Source: Sphingobacterium sp. xlx-96
Lineage (GTDB): Bacteria; Bacteroidota; Bacteroidia; Sphingobacteriales; Sphingobacteriaceae
Assembly (NCBI RefSeq): GCF_011007365.1
Contig: NZ_WFKM01000007.1
Span: 1-64,000 of the forward strand
Direction of reading: 5' to 3'
DNA: 64,000 bases
Shown: in pieces, positions 18,286-26,800 of the stretch
How the letters are laid out: the number at the start of each line of letters is the position of its first letter
Numbering within the stretch: position 1 is the stretch's first letter
Position numbers and translations under genes: made by a program
Notes under the pieces: generated by a model
Told to the model about the DNA's origin: nothing
Database searches by the model: none
The model's input: the letters and a program-made list of their open reading frames with translations, nothing else

Positions 18286-19107
18286 ATGAAATACGCCGCA
18301 ATAGCTTCAGGGTCGAATGGTAACTGCTATTACATAGCCAAGGGAGAGGATGTCGTTCTCATAGACGTAGGGATCAATACCAAACATATATTGTTACGTA
18401 TGGCGAATTTAGGGCTTTCTCCCGCTGCAGTAAAGGCCATTTTCATTACACATGAACATACCGACCATATCAAAGGACTTTCTGTATTCTGTAAGCGGTA
18501 CCAGATTCCTGTATATCTCACGAAAGGCACCTACAAAGGAACCAAATTACGCTTGCCAGAGCATTTGGTGCATATCATCAATGCCGATGCCCGAATAAAA
18601 GTTGGAGATCTGACAGTAATTGGTATTCCTAAATATCACGATGCCAAAGAGCCTTGTAGCTTCGTCGTTACCGATGGGGATACTAATGTATCTATTCTGA
18701 CCGATCTAGGCAGAGGTTGTGATAACGTGAAACATGTCATTCAACATTCCGATGTGTTGTTATTAGAGTCCAATTATGACGAGGAAATGCTTCGTACGGG
18801 GCGTTACTCTTATTATCTTAAAAACCGGATCAGCTCAGGTTGGGGCCATATCTCTAACAGAGAGGCATTGGAACTATTATTGGAGCATAGAAGTCCACGA
18901 CTTAAGCATTTAATACTCGGCCACCTATCCGGCGAAAATAATACGGTGGATATCGTCGAGCAGACCTTTGCGTCGCATTGTGATGGGATAGAATTATCTA
19001 TTGCATTACGTACGGAGGAAACACCTCTGTACGAATATTTGCCAGAAATGCAGACTATATTGAGGTTTGTGTATGAAGAGCAACAGATTACTTTGACACA
19101 GTTTTAA
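18286..19107 (+). CDS. MBL-fold metallo-hydrolase (WalJ/YycJ-like)
   Basis: 273 residues opening with MKYAAIASGSNGNCYYI, the standard start of the YycJ/WalJ group, and carrying the zinc motif THEHTDH at 55-61. Further ligands are likely His in PKYHDAKEPC, Asp in SILTDLG and His in LGHLSGENN. Family members are cytosolic metal-dependent hydrolases; the B. subtilis protein is linked to coordinating cell-wall or DNA metabolism, but the substrate is not established. The gene lies 48 bp before the ClC gene and could share its transcript. Confidence 0.88.
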   Translation: MKYAAIASGSNGNCYYIAKGEDVVLIDVGINTKHILLRMANLGLSPAAVKAIFITHEHTDHIKGLSVFCKRYQIPVYLTKGTYKGTKLRLPEHLVHIINADARIKVGDLTVIGIPKYHDAKEPCSFVVTDGDTNVSILTDLGRGCDNVKHVIQHSDVLLLESNYDEEMLRTGRYSYYLKNRISSGWGHISNREALELLLEHRSPRLKHLILGHLSGENNTVDIVEQTFASHCDGIELSIALRTEETPLYEYLPEMQTILRFVYEEQQITLTQF

Positions 19108-19154
19108 AAAAGTCCCTAATAAGTTTTAACTTTGAACGGTCATTTCAACGCAAT

Positions 19155-20450
19155 ATGTTAAAGCAGCAAATATTTCGGAAGCGTGTCATTCGTTACAACT
19201 ATTTCAAGCTTTTTCTTTCCGTCGTTCTTGTTAGTATAATGTCCTGTATATTAGCTTTTAGTCTAAAGCATCTGACCGAGTTTTTTCAACACTATATCTA
19301 TCATTATATTCAGGGGCAACAGGTTGCTCTATTTATTCTATTACCGTCAATCGGGATTACAAGTATCTACTTTCTGCGTAAGTATGTTTTTCAGAATCGT
19401 AAAAACAAAGGAATTAAGGAAATATATACCACGTTAGAAACGAGAAAAGATCACCTGCCTTTCTTTAAGGTCCCTTCCCATTTTATCAATGGATTTTTAA
19501 CCGTCATTTTTGGTGGATCGACCGGAGTAGAGGTATCTACGGTGGTCGCTACAGCGACAGTAGGCAATCAGGCCTATAAACGTATACATTCTGCTTGGGC
19601 GTTTAAGACCGAGCTGATCTGTGCTGCGGTTACCGTTGGTGTTACCGTACTGTTTGGAAGTGGAATAGGCGGTCTGCTCTTTGCTTTTGAAGTCATCGCA
19701 CGCCGGTTTAGCAAAACACTTTTATTCAGCGGTATGGTGTCGATGATATTAGCCTATGCATTCGTCTATTTTTTTGATAGTAAGCCGATCTTACCTTTTG
19801 AGGTGACACACTGGAACTTATCAGCCTTGCCCTATATATTTCTGGTGGCGATATTGGGAGGAGTATTAGCGCTTTATTTTACCAAGTTGGTCATCTATGC
19901 AAAACATTATTTCGGTACAATCAACAGCAACTTTATTCGGGTTAATCTAGGTGCAATAACGGTAGGTGCTTTAATCTTCTTCCTGCCCCAACTTTATGGC
20001 GACAGCTATGCTGGGCTGAATGAATTGCTCACCTGGCGCCAGCTCAATCCGATGGGGCAACTGACATGGCTACCTTTAGTACTATTGCTATTTCTTAAGC
20101 CGATAGCTGCATCATTGACACTGGGGGCTGGTGGAGACGGCGGTGTCTTTGCTCCAAGTATCGTTGCGGGAGCATTTCTGGGATTGTTATTTGCTCAGCT
20201 GTGCAATCATTGGTTCGGTACAGAGCTGATCCTGCTTAATTTTGCGCTGTTTGGTGCCGTGGCTATGCTTTCTGCCGCTATACATGCACCTTTTGCAGCT
20301 TTGTTTATTATCATGAGTGTTGTTCCTAACGGTCTGCAATTGTTTATTCCTTTGCTGATCGCCAGTATTATCGCTAAAATCTTTGCTAAGTGGGTATACC
20401 CTTATAATGTGTATACCTATAAAGAGGATCCTAAGGTGGTAAAGGTTTGA
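19155..20450 (+). CDS. ClC-family chloride channel/transporter
   Basis: 431 residues with about ten hydrophobic segments and the ClC selectivity-filter landmarks: GSTGVEVS (121-128), where Glu126 aligns with the gating Glu of GREGP; GSGIGGLLFAFE near 167; and GGDGGVFAPSIVAGAFLG around 320-340 for the GxFxP loop. The first filter motif GSGIPE appears as NKGIKEI (84-90), so the central Ser is replaced by Lys if this alignment is right. No CBS domains follow. Transports chloride or another anion across the inner membrane; whether it is a channel or a proton antiporter is not determinable by eye. Confidence 0.88.
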   Translation: MLKQQIFRKRVIRYNYFKLFLSVVLVSIMSCILAFSLKHLTEFFQHYIYHYIQGQQVALFILLPSIGITSIYFLRKYVFQNRKNKGIKEIYTTLETRKDHLPFFKVPSHFINGFLTVIFGGSTGVEVSTVVATATVGNQAYKRIHSAWAFKTELICAAVTVGVTVLFGSGIGGLLFAFEVIARRFSKTLLFSGMVSMILAYAFVYFFDSKPILPFEVTHWNLSALPYIFLVAILGGVLALYFTKLVIYAKHYFGTINSNFIRVNLGAITVGALIFFLPQLYGDSYAGLNELLTWRQLNPMGQLTWLPLVLLLFLKPIAASLTLGAGGDGGVFAPSIVAGAFLGLLFAQLCNHWFGTELILLNFALFGAVAMLSAAIHAPFAALFIIMSVVPNGLQLFIPLLIASIIAKIFAKWVYPYNVYTYKEDPKVVKV

Positions 20451-20573
20451 GGTTGTGTGTTGCTACGGCTGGCTTAAGGCAAAAGTATCAACGGTATGTA
20501 CTTAGTAATCATAGAGAACTTTTACAGTATTATCTAAGGCCTTTTTTTTATGTACTGGTTCACGCTATGCCCT

Positions 20574-20782
20574 TCGATAGTTCTTGCAGACAGCTAGGAG
20601 GGTGGTTCGAGACTGGCTCGGGGGATTTTCGGTTGTTGTTCGGTGATGGTTAGCCATCGAGTCAAGGCGTAGCCGAAGACTTACCGAAGGATAGTCGAAG
20701 CAGTCCCGAAGGAATCCCGAGGATGGTAAGAAGGAGTATCGGAGTGTAGTCGAAGCTATAACGGAGTTGAGGGGACTTGAGC
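20574..20782. repeat. Degenerate 11-bp tandem array (about 19 units), followed by 10-bp units
   Basis: A TCGA/CCGAAG-like core recurs at 11-bp steps: 20574 TCGATAG, 20607 TCGAG, 20618 TCGGG, 20629 TCGG, 20640 TCGG, 20662 TCAAGG, 20673 CCGAAG, 20684 CCGAAG, 20695 TCGAAG, 20706 CCGAAG, 20717 CCGAGG, 20728 AAGAAG, 20739 TCGGAG, 20750 TCGAAG, 20761 ACGGAG. Units near 20585, 20596 and 20651 are weak. It passes into four GACTT units spaced exactly 10 bp (20774, 20784, 20794, 20804). The period is not a multiple of three and no gene spans it. Function unknown. Confidence 0.8.
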
Positions 20783-20893
20783 AGACTTAAGGCGACTTGA
20801 ACGGACTTTATGAGTGGGATTTGTTCTGTTGTTTGATTTTTGGTAACTTGTAGGTTTTAAGTTTGTTATAGTCTTTAACCAATTGTCTCTTTT

Positions 20894-21673
20894 ATGGACG
20901 AAATTATCAAAGAAGTTGTTTCCCAAAAATTGCGTAAGCATGGTGCAAGCTATAATCTTAGTGAAAATAGTAAGCTCGCAAATGTGGATTTTACCTACGC
21001 AAGCAAGGTGAGTTCTAAGATATATCAATACGGTAAAAAGATATGGCCTGAAATGGCCAACCGATCTGTTTTTAATCGCTTGACGAAGAATGTAGGTGAG
21101 CTCGTTCGGTTGGACGAGAAGCATGAGTTAGGAGGGTTGCGTATAGGCTTTGGTAATAGCTCTGCTTTAAAAGACTTCCGTTGGAATAAAAAACGAACCT
21201 TCTCGCGACTTGTTCCGTGGCAAACGGAGATCCAGTATAAAGAGGGTCAAAGAGATATTTTAGTGAAAATTCTAAAAGACAAGCTGTGGAGTGTTTCAAG
21301 CACTGATAAACGGATAAGTTCACTATGCATTCGTTATCATGCTTTGAAAGTACCCTTTGAATTGGATGATGAAATTGACTTTCTCTACTCCAAGGAACTT
21401 CAGGTGTTACCAGGTAAAGAACCGCCGGCAAAAGAAACCAAGTTTTCGGTGCCAGATTGGGACAATTGCTTGATTATCGTGACAGGGGTGGTTCGCTGTC
21501 GCCTGTGGCATGCCGATGGTAAGGAAGATTATCTGTCCAACAGTCAGGCTTTTATGGCAGCCGATATACTAGAAGTTTTTCGGATCCGTGATGGAAAGTT
21601 TATGAAAGATGTGGTCCGGGAATCAACACCTGTGCAGAAATCTACTCAAGAAGGAGGAACAGAGTGGGTGTAG
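20894..21673 (+). CDS. Hypothetical protein, soluble, orphan
   Basis: 259 residues starting MDEIIKEVVSQKLRKHGASYNLSENSKLANVDFTY. No signal peptide or membrane segment. The N-terminal ~100 residues are basic and rich in KR (WNKKRTFSRLVPWQTEIQYK), compatible with nucleic-acid binding, though no motif is seen; the last third (CLIIVTGVVRCRLWHADG) looks like beta structure. Not recognised. An ATG with normal codon use and 780 bp of open frame support a real gene. It sits alone right after the 11-bp satellite and before decayed HEPN-type genes, an accessory setting. Confidence 0.6.
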   Translation: MDEIIKEVVSQKLRKHGASYNLSENSKLANVDFTYASKVSSKIYQYGKKIWPEMANRSVFNRLTKNVGELVRLDEKHELGGLRIGFGNSSALKDFRWNKKRTFSRLVPWQTEIQYKEGQRDILVKILKDKLWSVSSTDKRISSLCIRYHALKVPFELDDEIDFLYSKELQVLPGKEPPAKETKFSVPDWDNCLIIVTGVVRCRLWHADGKEDYLSNSQAFMAADILEVFRIRDGKFMKDVVRESTPVQKSTQEGGTEWV

Positions 21674-21752
21674 CAGTATGGGATAGCTCTTGTAGTTTTT
21701 TGTCGGTTAATGGCGAAAATTACGACTTGATTTAAGTGCTCAATTAAATTTT
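21674..21752. other. Short gap before the HEPN-like relic
   Basis: No gene or hairpin recognised. Confidence 0.4.
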
Positions 21753-22307
21753 CTAATTTCTTGCGTAGTACATCAATTTCTGTTGAATTTCGGTTAGTAG
21801 GTCGAAAGTTACTTTAGCGTCACTGTTTCTTCTGTAAAATACTTCAAGTATAGTCAATACAGATTATTTCACAAAATCTATCAGATAATTAAGGTTATGA
21901 GTTGTTGGTGTGTAATGAAGAAAATATTTAATTAAACCCCACCAAATTTTTTCAAAAGACAAACTAATAACGTAGGATATGGACGCTGTATGTAACACTA
22001 AGTCAGTTGTTTTATCATATGCACAGCACAGTGCATAAGCCCAGTTCGAATGGTTATACCAAATTTTGTAACATAAATCCAGATTTATTTTCTCCATTTC
22101 GATTAGTTCTCCCTCTTTCAAATATTCCCTATCGCTATTTCAACACTCTGCCGATTGCGATAAGTTGGTGCGAAATACATCTCCTTTTTTCAGTTTCTAT
22201 TCAACCTGTTCAGGTATCTCTTGTATTAAAGTCACCATAGTCTTCTCCGGTAGTAACTTCATAACACAGTTTTGCAAGTTCATAATAGGCCTATTCTGAT
22301 TAGACAT
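21753..22307 (-). pseudogene. Probable HEPN-like gene relic with three in-frame stops
   Basis: One frame from the ATG at 22305-22307 to the TAG at 21753-21755 is interrupted by only three in-frame stops: after IQEIPEQVE (near 22200), after TNLSQSAEC (near 22140) and after YLIDFVK (TAA at 21864-21866). Its middle reads SLSFEKIWWGLIKYF then PTTHNLNYLIDF, the same layout as HEPN domains (an EK-containing helix, then a THNL-type helix). Residues after the last stop (ILEVFYRRNSDAK...KLMYYARN) continue the helical pattern. Homology is by eye only; it may be another helical protein. Confidence 0.45.
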
Positions 22308-22357
22308 GGTAGCAAAGAGGTAATAATGATGTACCTCATTGTGCGACTGTTGTACAT

Positions 22358-23295
22358 TCAGTAGGTTGCACATGCTGTCTTGCTGTAGAGTCCATGTAAC
22401 TGACCATAGGTTTCCAGTGCATTGTGGATAAGGTCGCGATGGTTGTTGTTAATGTTTGTTGACTTTTCCATATCGATTCTGGTTTTGATAATGTCGGTTT
22501 GTTGATGGATATTCAGGATAGATGAAAACTTTTTTATTTCTTGCAGTAGTTCTTGTTTATAGTCCGCTATCCGTCCAAATGTGCGATCCGCAATATTCTT
22601 GCAAAATTCGATTTTCTGGAGATCCATTGTAAAGTGGTGCTTGTAACGAGATAACGTATAAGATTCCGTAAGCCTATTCATAGCCTGTTTATCTTCTTTG
22701 CTAGTAAGTAGACTAGACTGCCCAAACGGGGATCATAAGGTTTGAAGAAATCTATATTTTGCTTTAGTGAATACGTGCGTTCCTCGACTCCCAATAACAA
22801 TTTGTGCGCTTTGCGTAATGCTATTTCTAGAGCTTGATGGAGCATAAACGCAGCATTCGAGTATATTTCCTTATCATAATAAAGATGGTAGCCTTCCATA
22901 AAGGCTATAATTTTGTCCTTTTCTCTTTTTATATATTCTCTTGTTTGTTCCATGAGATCTTCGATATTAAGGTAGGTAAGGGGTAATGCGTTTACATGTT
23001 CGGGATTCAAATAGATGTGGTTCCCCAGCTGACAATGGAGGTGTAATCGGCCAAGTCCATCATCGATTCTGGATTGCACATTTCTAGTGTTATGGAAGGT
23101 GAAATAGTGGCCTTTCATGGGACGAAGCGTACGTTGGCTTCGTTCGCGAAGAGTTCTACTACGTTGTTTATTGTGTATATGTCTTTGTACAATTGTTTGC
23201 GTTATCCCATTGCGGCTGTAGGTGCATAAGAATATATCGTTGACAGTGAGATGCTTGAAAATGATTTCAAAATTAGATTTCGGTGTGGTTGTCAT
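22358..23295 (-). pseudogene. HEPN-domain gene split by a frameshift
   Basis: Frame 1 starts at ATG 23293-23295 (MTTTPKSNFEIIFKHL) and ends KKINRL-stop at 22681; frame 2 starts in the overlapping ATGA and reads NRLTESYTLSRYKHHFTMD to 22358. Together they give the C-terminal HEPN pattern of the large Sphingobacteriaceae family (AAFMLHQALEIALRKAHKLL ... LGSLVYLL ... Y-x3-RY). NRL is encoded on both sides of the break: AACAGGCTATG and AATAGGCTTACG stand side by side, as if an 11-bp duplication had shifted the frame. HEPN proteins act as RNases, toxins or nucleotidyltransferase partners; no partner gene is beside it. Coupled translation of two polypeptides is a less likely reading. Confidence 0.7.
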
Positions 23296-24204
23296 GTCCA
23301 ATAGGATTAAGGGTGAAAATATGCTACATTGTCTTTGTGAATATGTAGAAGAGTATCCGGAAGTCGGAGGATTTTGTATGTTTTTGTTTCCATTGTTGTA
23401 TGTGGTTTATAATAGTGCTCGTTTACCTTTCTTTTGTTCTACAAGAAAAACTCCTGCTCTATTGTAGGCTAAATAGGAGTTACGCTGATGTAAGACGGAA
23501 ACTCTATTTCTAAGCGATTCTTTTGCTGGATTTGATTAGTTACACTCTAATCAGTTACATCTCAGTCTTCCATCTAGATCTGCCAAAGAAAATACGTGAC
23601 ATGACTCCTCTATGTTGCAAAGTCTATCTTATCCGTATAGAAATCAAGTAAATAACTAAGTGGCGAAGAAATCTCTGTTTCGTCAAGGTATCGAAAGTTC
23701 TGCTTAGATAATTTGGTGTTGATTTTTTCCATATTATTAATGTTTAATTGGTTGGTAAACCATATTTTGAAATTCTCAAAAAAGACAGATCAGGTTATTT
23801 AAATACCTAAAATGTTTCGATTTCAGTTTCTTTTGCGTATTTTTCATCATAATTACTTAAAGGTGATAAGCAATAGGTGCATTTATTTGTCTTTTTTTGA
23901 ATACATGCTCCTATGGTTTCGTAATAGTTTTTAATGATTTGACAATAGGTTCCTCTTGAACACGTTGGCATAAAGCAAACGGTTCACCTCGAATAAATTT
24001 GGGACAAACGTTAGTTCATTATTGACATCAAACCTTACAATGTAAGCCATTATGGCGCGATAGTGGTTTCATTGCACTATTTTGTAATCGTAAATTGTGC
24101 GTAGGATAAATGAACTCACAAGTTCAAATGATCGCATATACCGCTTAAGGATATTATTTTATAATTGTTAGCCAGATTTAAGATAAATATTTTTCTTAAA
24201 CAAG
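23296..24204. other. Long non-coding or decayed stretch
   Basis: About 900 bp, A/T-rich, with no convincing gene beyond the small minus-strand frame at 23610-23732. AACTCCT near 23449 pairs with AGGAGTT near 23475 as a possible small hairpin. A plus-strand frame at 23222-23467 overlaps the HEPN start and looks random. Confidence 0.5.
23610..23732 (-). CDS. Small 40-residue ORF, possibly a gene fragment
   Basis: ATG at 23730-23732 opens MEKINTKLSKQNFRYLDETE and closes with a TAG at 23610. The composition is protein-like (charged, amphipathic) and codon use matches neighbours. It lies upstream of, and in the same direction as, the broken HEPN gene. It may be a genuine small protein or the N-terminus of a lost gene. 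Not recognised. Confidence 0.3.
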   Translation of the reverse strand: MEKINTKLSKQNFRYLDETEISSPLSYLLDFYTDKIDFAT

Positions 24205-24633
24205 ATGAAAGAGAAAATAATTTATAATATCAAAGATAGGATAGTTCAGATCGCACAGGAAAAGGGAATTAATATGTTGGATTTCTTCAACGAGTTGGGA
24301 TTGTCTTATGGCAATTTTAAGGGAGTTCAAAAGAAGTCCGCTTTGAGCTCAGATGCCTTGGCTATGATTTTATCTGTTCATAAAGATATTAGCCCAGCTT
24401 GGCTTATCTTGGGAGAAGGGGAAATGTTCCAGGATGATAGTAAAACGCAAGAACGAGCAGATGCCTATTTAAATGCAGAGCTTGAAGGGCTGAGTTATAC
24501 GGTCATCCATTCGATGCAGCGCATTATATCTTCCCAAGAAGTGACGATTAAATCACAAGAGAAGACAATTGTCACCTTGGAGAAACAATTGGCGCTATTG
24601 GAGCGCGAAATAGCTTTATTAAGAAAAGACTAA
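24205..24633 (+). CDS. CI-repressor-like helix-turn-helix protein, copy 1
   Basis: 142 residues. Residues ~8-80 (DRIVQIAQEKGINMLDFFNELGLSYGNFKG...ISPAWLILGEGEMF) form the N-terminal HTH domain seen in phage-repressor-like proteins of Bacteroidota, which usually ends in NPxWLLxGxGEM. The C-terminal ~45 residues (SMQRIISSQEVTIKSQEKTIVTLEKQLALLEREIALL) are a heptad-type coiled coil likely for oligomerisation; there is no peptidase domain. The next gene is a diverged duplicate 17 bp downstream, so the two are probably one transcript. Target unknown. Confidence 0.8.
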   Translation: MKEKIIYNIKDRIVQIAQEKGINMLDFFNELGLSYGNFKGVQKKSALSSDALAMILSVHKDISPAWLILGEGEMFQDDSKTQERADAYLNAELEGLSYTVIHSMQRIISSQEVTIKSQEKTIVTLEKQLALLEREIALLRKD

Positions 24634-24650
24634 TTATAAAACGAAGTTAT

Positions 24651-25094
24651 ATGGACAATTTATCACTTACCGTAAAAGAGCGTATCCTGCTAATTGCCGG
24701 CCACGCTAAACTAAGTAAAATTGAGTTTTTCAAAGACCTTGGTATGTCATATGCCAATTTCAAAGGCGAACAGAAAAAATCGGGATTAAGTTCCGATGCA
24801 CTTTTAAAAGTATTGTCCAAATATCCTGGAATTAACCCTTCATGGCTGTTGCTAGGTGAAGGGGAAATGTTGAGAACGACTCCTTTGGCGGAAGCAGAAA
24901 AAAAATCGCTAACTGTGCAGCCATCAGATGAGCTTCATCCTGAATGCGAACTTACGCAGGTTATATATGATAAAGTTCAAAACATTAGCCAGCTGATAGA
25001 AGGATACGCCTTGCATCTTCAATCCCTGATAAAACGTATCGAAACGCTCGAAAAGAAAGACAAGGGTACGAAAAAGAAGAAAAAGAAAAAATAG
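24651..25094 (+). CDS. CI-repressor-like helix-turn-helix protein, copy 2
   Basis: 147 residues, clearly paralogous to the preceding gene: KERILLIAGHAKLSKIEFFKDLGMSYANFKGEQKKSGLSSDAL and NPSWLLLGEGEML align directly. The coiled coil is shorter (VIYDKVQNISQLIEGYALHLQSLIKRIETLEKK) and the protein ends in a run of seven Lys, which could contact nucleic acid nonspecifically. Its TAG stop shares a G with a GTG that opens the long frame of the next gene. Tandem duplication followed by divergence suggests paired regulators acting on similar sites. Confidence 0.8.
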   Translation: MDNLSLTVKERILLIAGHAKLSKIEFFKDLGMSYANFKGEQKKSGLSSDALLKVLSKYPGINPSWLLLGEGEMLRTTPLAEAEKKSLTVQPSDELHPECELTQVIYDKVQNISQLIEGYALHLQSLIKRIETLEKKDKGTKKKKKKK

Positions 25095-25129
25095 TGCGTG
25101 CTGAGCGTACTGAGAATCTGGCAATACCT

Positions 25130-26356
25130 ATGCGTAAAATAATTTTTGTTGTGGGATTTATTGCCTGCATGTTTGCTGTTTTTTTTGTGAATGCGCAGAC
25201 TAAAGAGTGGAGACCGCTATATACTTCACGTTGGGAGCATTTGCTGTCTTCGCCGGAGAATAAAAGCTCAATATTAGGTGTTCTCTGTACCGAAGCTCCG
25301 ATTACAGTGCTGGATTCTACACGTACACATTACAAAATCAGGGTGAGCAACGGAGATGTAGGTTATATAACCAAACAGCCTTTGGGAAAATATATGGTTT
25401 CGAAGAAATCTCCAGGAGAGCCAGTGCAATATTTCTACCGTGGGCCTGAAGGGCAGCAGGGACCACATTTATATGTACAGGTGGCCGAGCTTCGCGTCCG
25501 TAGTAAACCCTCCTTAGATGGAGGAGTGGTTCGTCGTGCACGTCTTAATGAACATACTTCGTTAGACTATTACCCACTGTATAATGACGGCTGGGTATAT
25601 ATAGGTGATCATTTCCATGAACAGCCGGAGTATATACAGGCCAAGTACCTGGGAATGGAACTGACCTATGCAGAACTTTTGAAAGCGTATCTGAAAGTCA
25701 AAGATAAGGATATCACAGAAGAACTGAATGCGGCTAGCCGGCTGCGTGAAATCGGGTGGTCGAGTAACAAAGCAGATATGTTGCAGGCGCTACGTTATTA
25801 CAAAGAATCCTGGGATCGATCAGGACAGACCAATCCCAAAGTGGATATGGAGTTTGAGCTCCTTCTAGCTTCTAAGCTCCAGAATCTGGACTATGAGGTT
25901 TATGAGAAGGAAATGCGTAAGCTTTCTATGTACTACCTAATACATGGCAGAAGACTTTGGGATGGTAAGATTGCTGAAAGGGAAGCGGCTGATCTGAATC
26001 TGAAAAAAGTTAAAGATATTCCCGATTCACCGGAATGCGGTTGGGAACCTTTGTTCTTCTACCGATCAGCAGATGTAATTCTGGCATTTGAAGAGGATTA
26101 TCCTGCAAAGAGTAGAATGGTGGGGTCGGTGTATTCGATGAATTTTGTGGAGCAGCATGCTCTGGTGCTCGGAAAGGAAATTATAGATGGCAGCTATAGC
26201 GAGAAAGATTTCGTTACTAAATTTGGACATCTCCTGACGGTAGATTGGGCTGCGAACCCCCACTGTTACCGTATCGCCAATGGGGATGCAGGCTTCTTTG
26301 CCATCACCTTCAAAAATGGTGTGCCTGTTGCTTTTGAGTCAGTTTATTATTGTTAA
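25130..26356 (+). CDS. Exported SH3-like domain protein of unknown function
   Basis: Start 25130 is chosen because MRKIIFVVGFIACMFAVFFVNAQ is a signal peptide; the frame is open from 25094. 408 residues. Two SH3-like segments are visible: APITVLDSTRTHYKIRVSNGDVGYI (about 50-80) and VAELRVRSKPSLDGGVVRRARLNEHTSLDYYPLYNDGWVYI (about 120-165), the second being the classic bacterial SH3 pattern. The C-terminal half is helical then mixed, with no known catalytic motif. Bacterial SH3 domains bind peptides in the cell wall. It directly follows the two HTH genes and may be cotranscribed. Confidence 0.7.
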   Translation: MRKIIFVVGFIACMFAVFFVNAQTKEWRPLYTSRWEHLLSSPENKSSILGVLCTEAPITVLDSTRTHYKIRVSNGDVGYITKQPLGKYMVSKKSPGEPVQYFYRGPEGQQGPHLYVQVAELRVRSKPSLDGGVVRRARLNEHTSLDYYPLYNDGWVYIGDHFHEQPEYIQAKYLGMELTYAELLKAYLKVKDKDITEELNAASRLREIGWSSNKADMLQALRYYKESWDRSGQTNPKVDMEFELLLASKLQNLDYEVYEKEMRKLSMYYLIHGRRLWDGKIAEREAADLNLKKVKDIPDSPECGWEPLFFYRSADVILAFEEDYPAKSRMVGSVYSMNFVEQHALVLGKEIIDGSYSEKDFVTKFGHLLTVDWAANPHCYRIANGDAGFFAITFKNGVPVAFESVYYC

Positions 26357-26517
26357 GCAATAATTAGCCGCTAAAACATCTATCTTAGATTAATATTTTT
26401 TCAATATCTAGTTACCGAATTGATAATCAAGTGTCTGAAACCGATAAAAAATTTATATTTTGGTCGTGCTTGAGGACACTTCTTGATTCATTTTGAGATT
26501 CTTAATTGATTGCGGGC

Positions 26518-26800
26518 ATGACAGGAATAGAAACGCTTTTCAAAGAATATTTTTTACGGTTTATGCGTATCCTTTTGTCAATTCGGAAATAGCTAAAGAT
26601 ATAGTCCAAGAGGCCTTTATAATCTTAATTGACAGAACCGATATCCTCGCTCGTCCGGAACAAGTGATCAAAAGTTTTTTGCATAGTACTGTCAAAAACC
26701 AATGTCTAAATCATAAACGAAGGGAAGCTACTGCTGAAAAGGTGCATACTGTGCTGCGTGCAGAAGAAGAGGGGACTGTTGATCAGGTGGCGATGATAAG
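26518..26800 (+). pseudogene. ECF sigma factor 5' remnant, frameshifted and truncated
   Basis: ATG at 26518 reads MTGIETLFKEYF, then the frame must shift within the T run at 26550-26555 (one T short) to give TVYAYPFVNSEIAKDIVQEAFIILIDRTDIL...FLHSTVKNQCLNHKRR, a clear sigma region 2. Region 4 cannot be found: at about 26760-26810 the sequence passes into the end of a SusD gene. This is a double-damaged relic of a sigma/FecR/SusC/SusD locus. Confidence 0.8.

Noticed and set aside
19155..20450. Loss of the ClC gating glutamate
   Set aside because: A first alignment placed Thr at that position; aligning GVEVS with GREGP keeps the Glu.
20447..20530. Terminator directly after the ClC gene
   Set aside because: AAGGCC followed by T run is present but without a paired arm of useful length.
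20447..20653. 68-codon plus-strand frame after the ClC gene
   Set aside because: Starts by overlapping the ClC stop and runs through the 11-bp array; composition looks random.
22678..22681. Two adjacent coupled genes (ATGA overlap) in the HEPN locus
   Set aside because: The second frame starts inside the domain and repeats the NRL codons, better explained by a duplication-caused frameshift.
23222..23467. 81-codon plus-strand frame
   Set aside because: Overlaps the HEPN start, unusual composition (Cys, Phe rich), no recognisable features.
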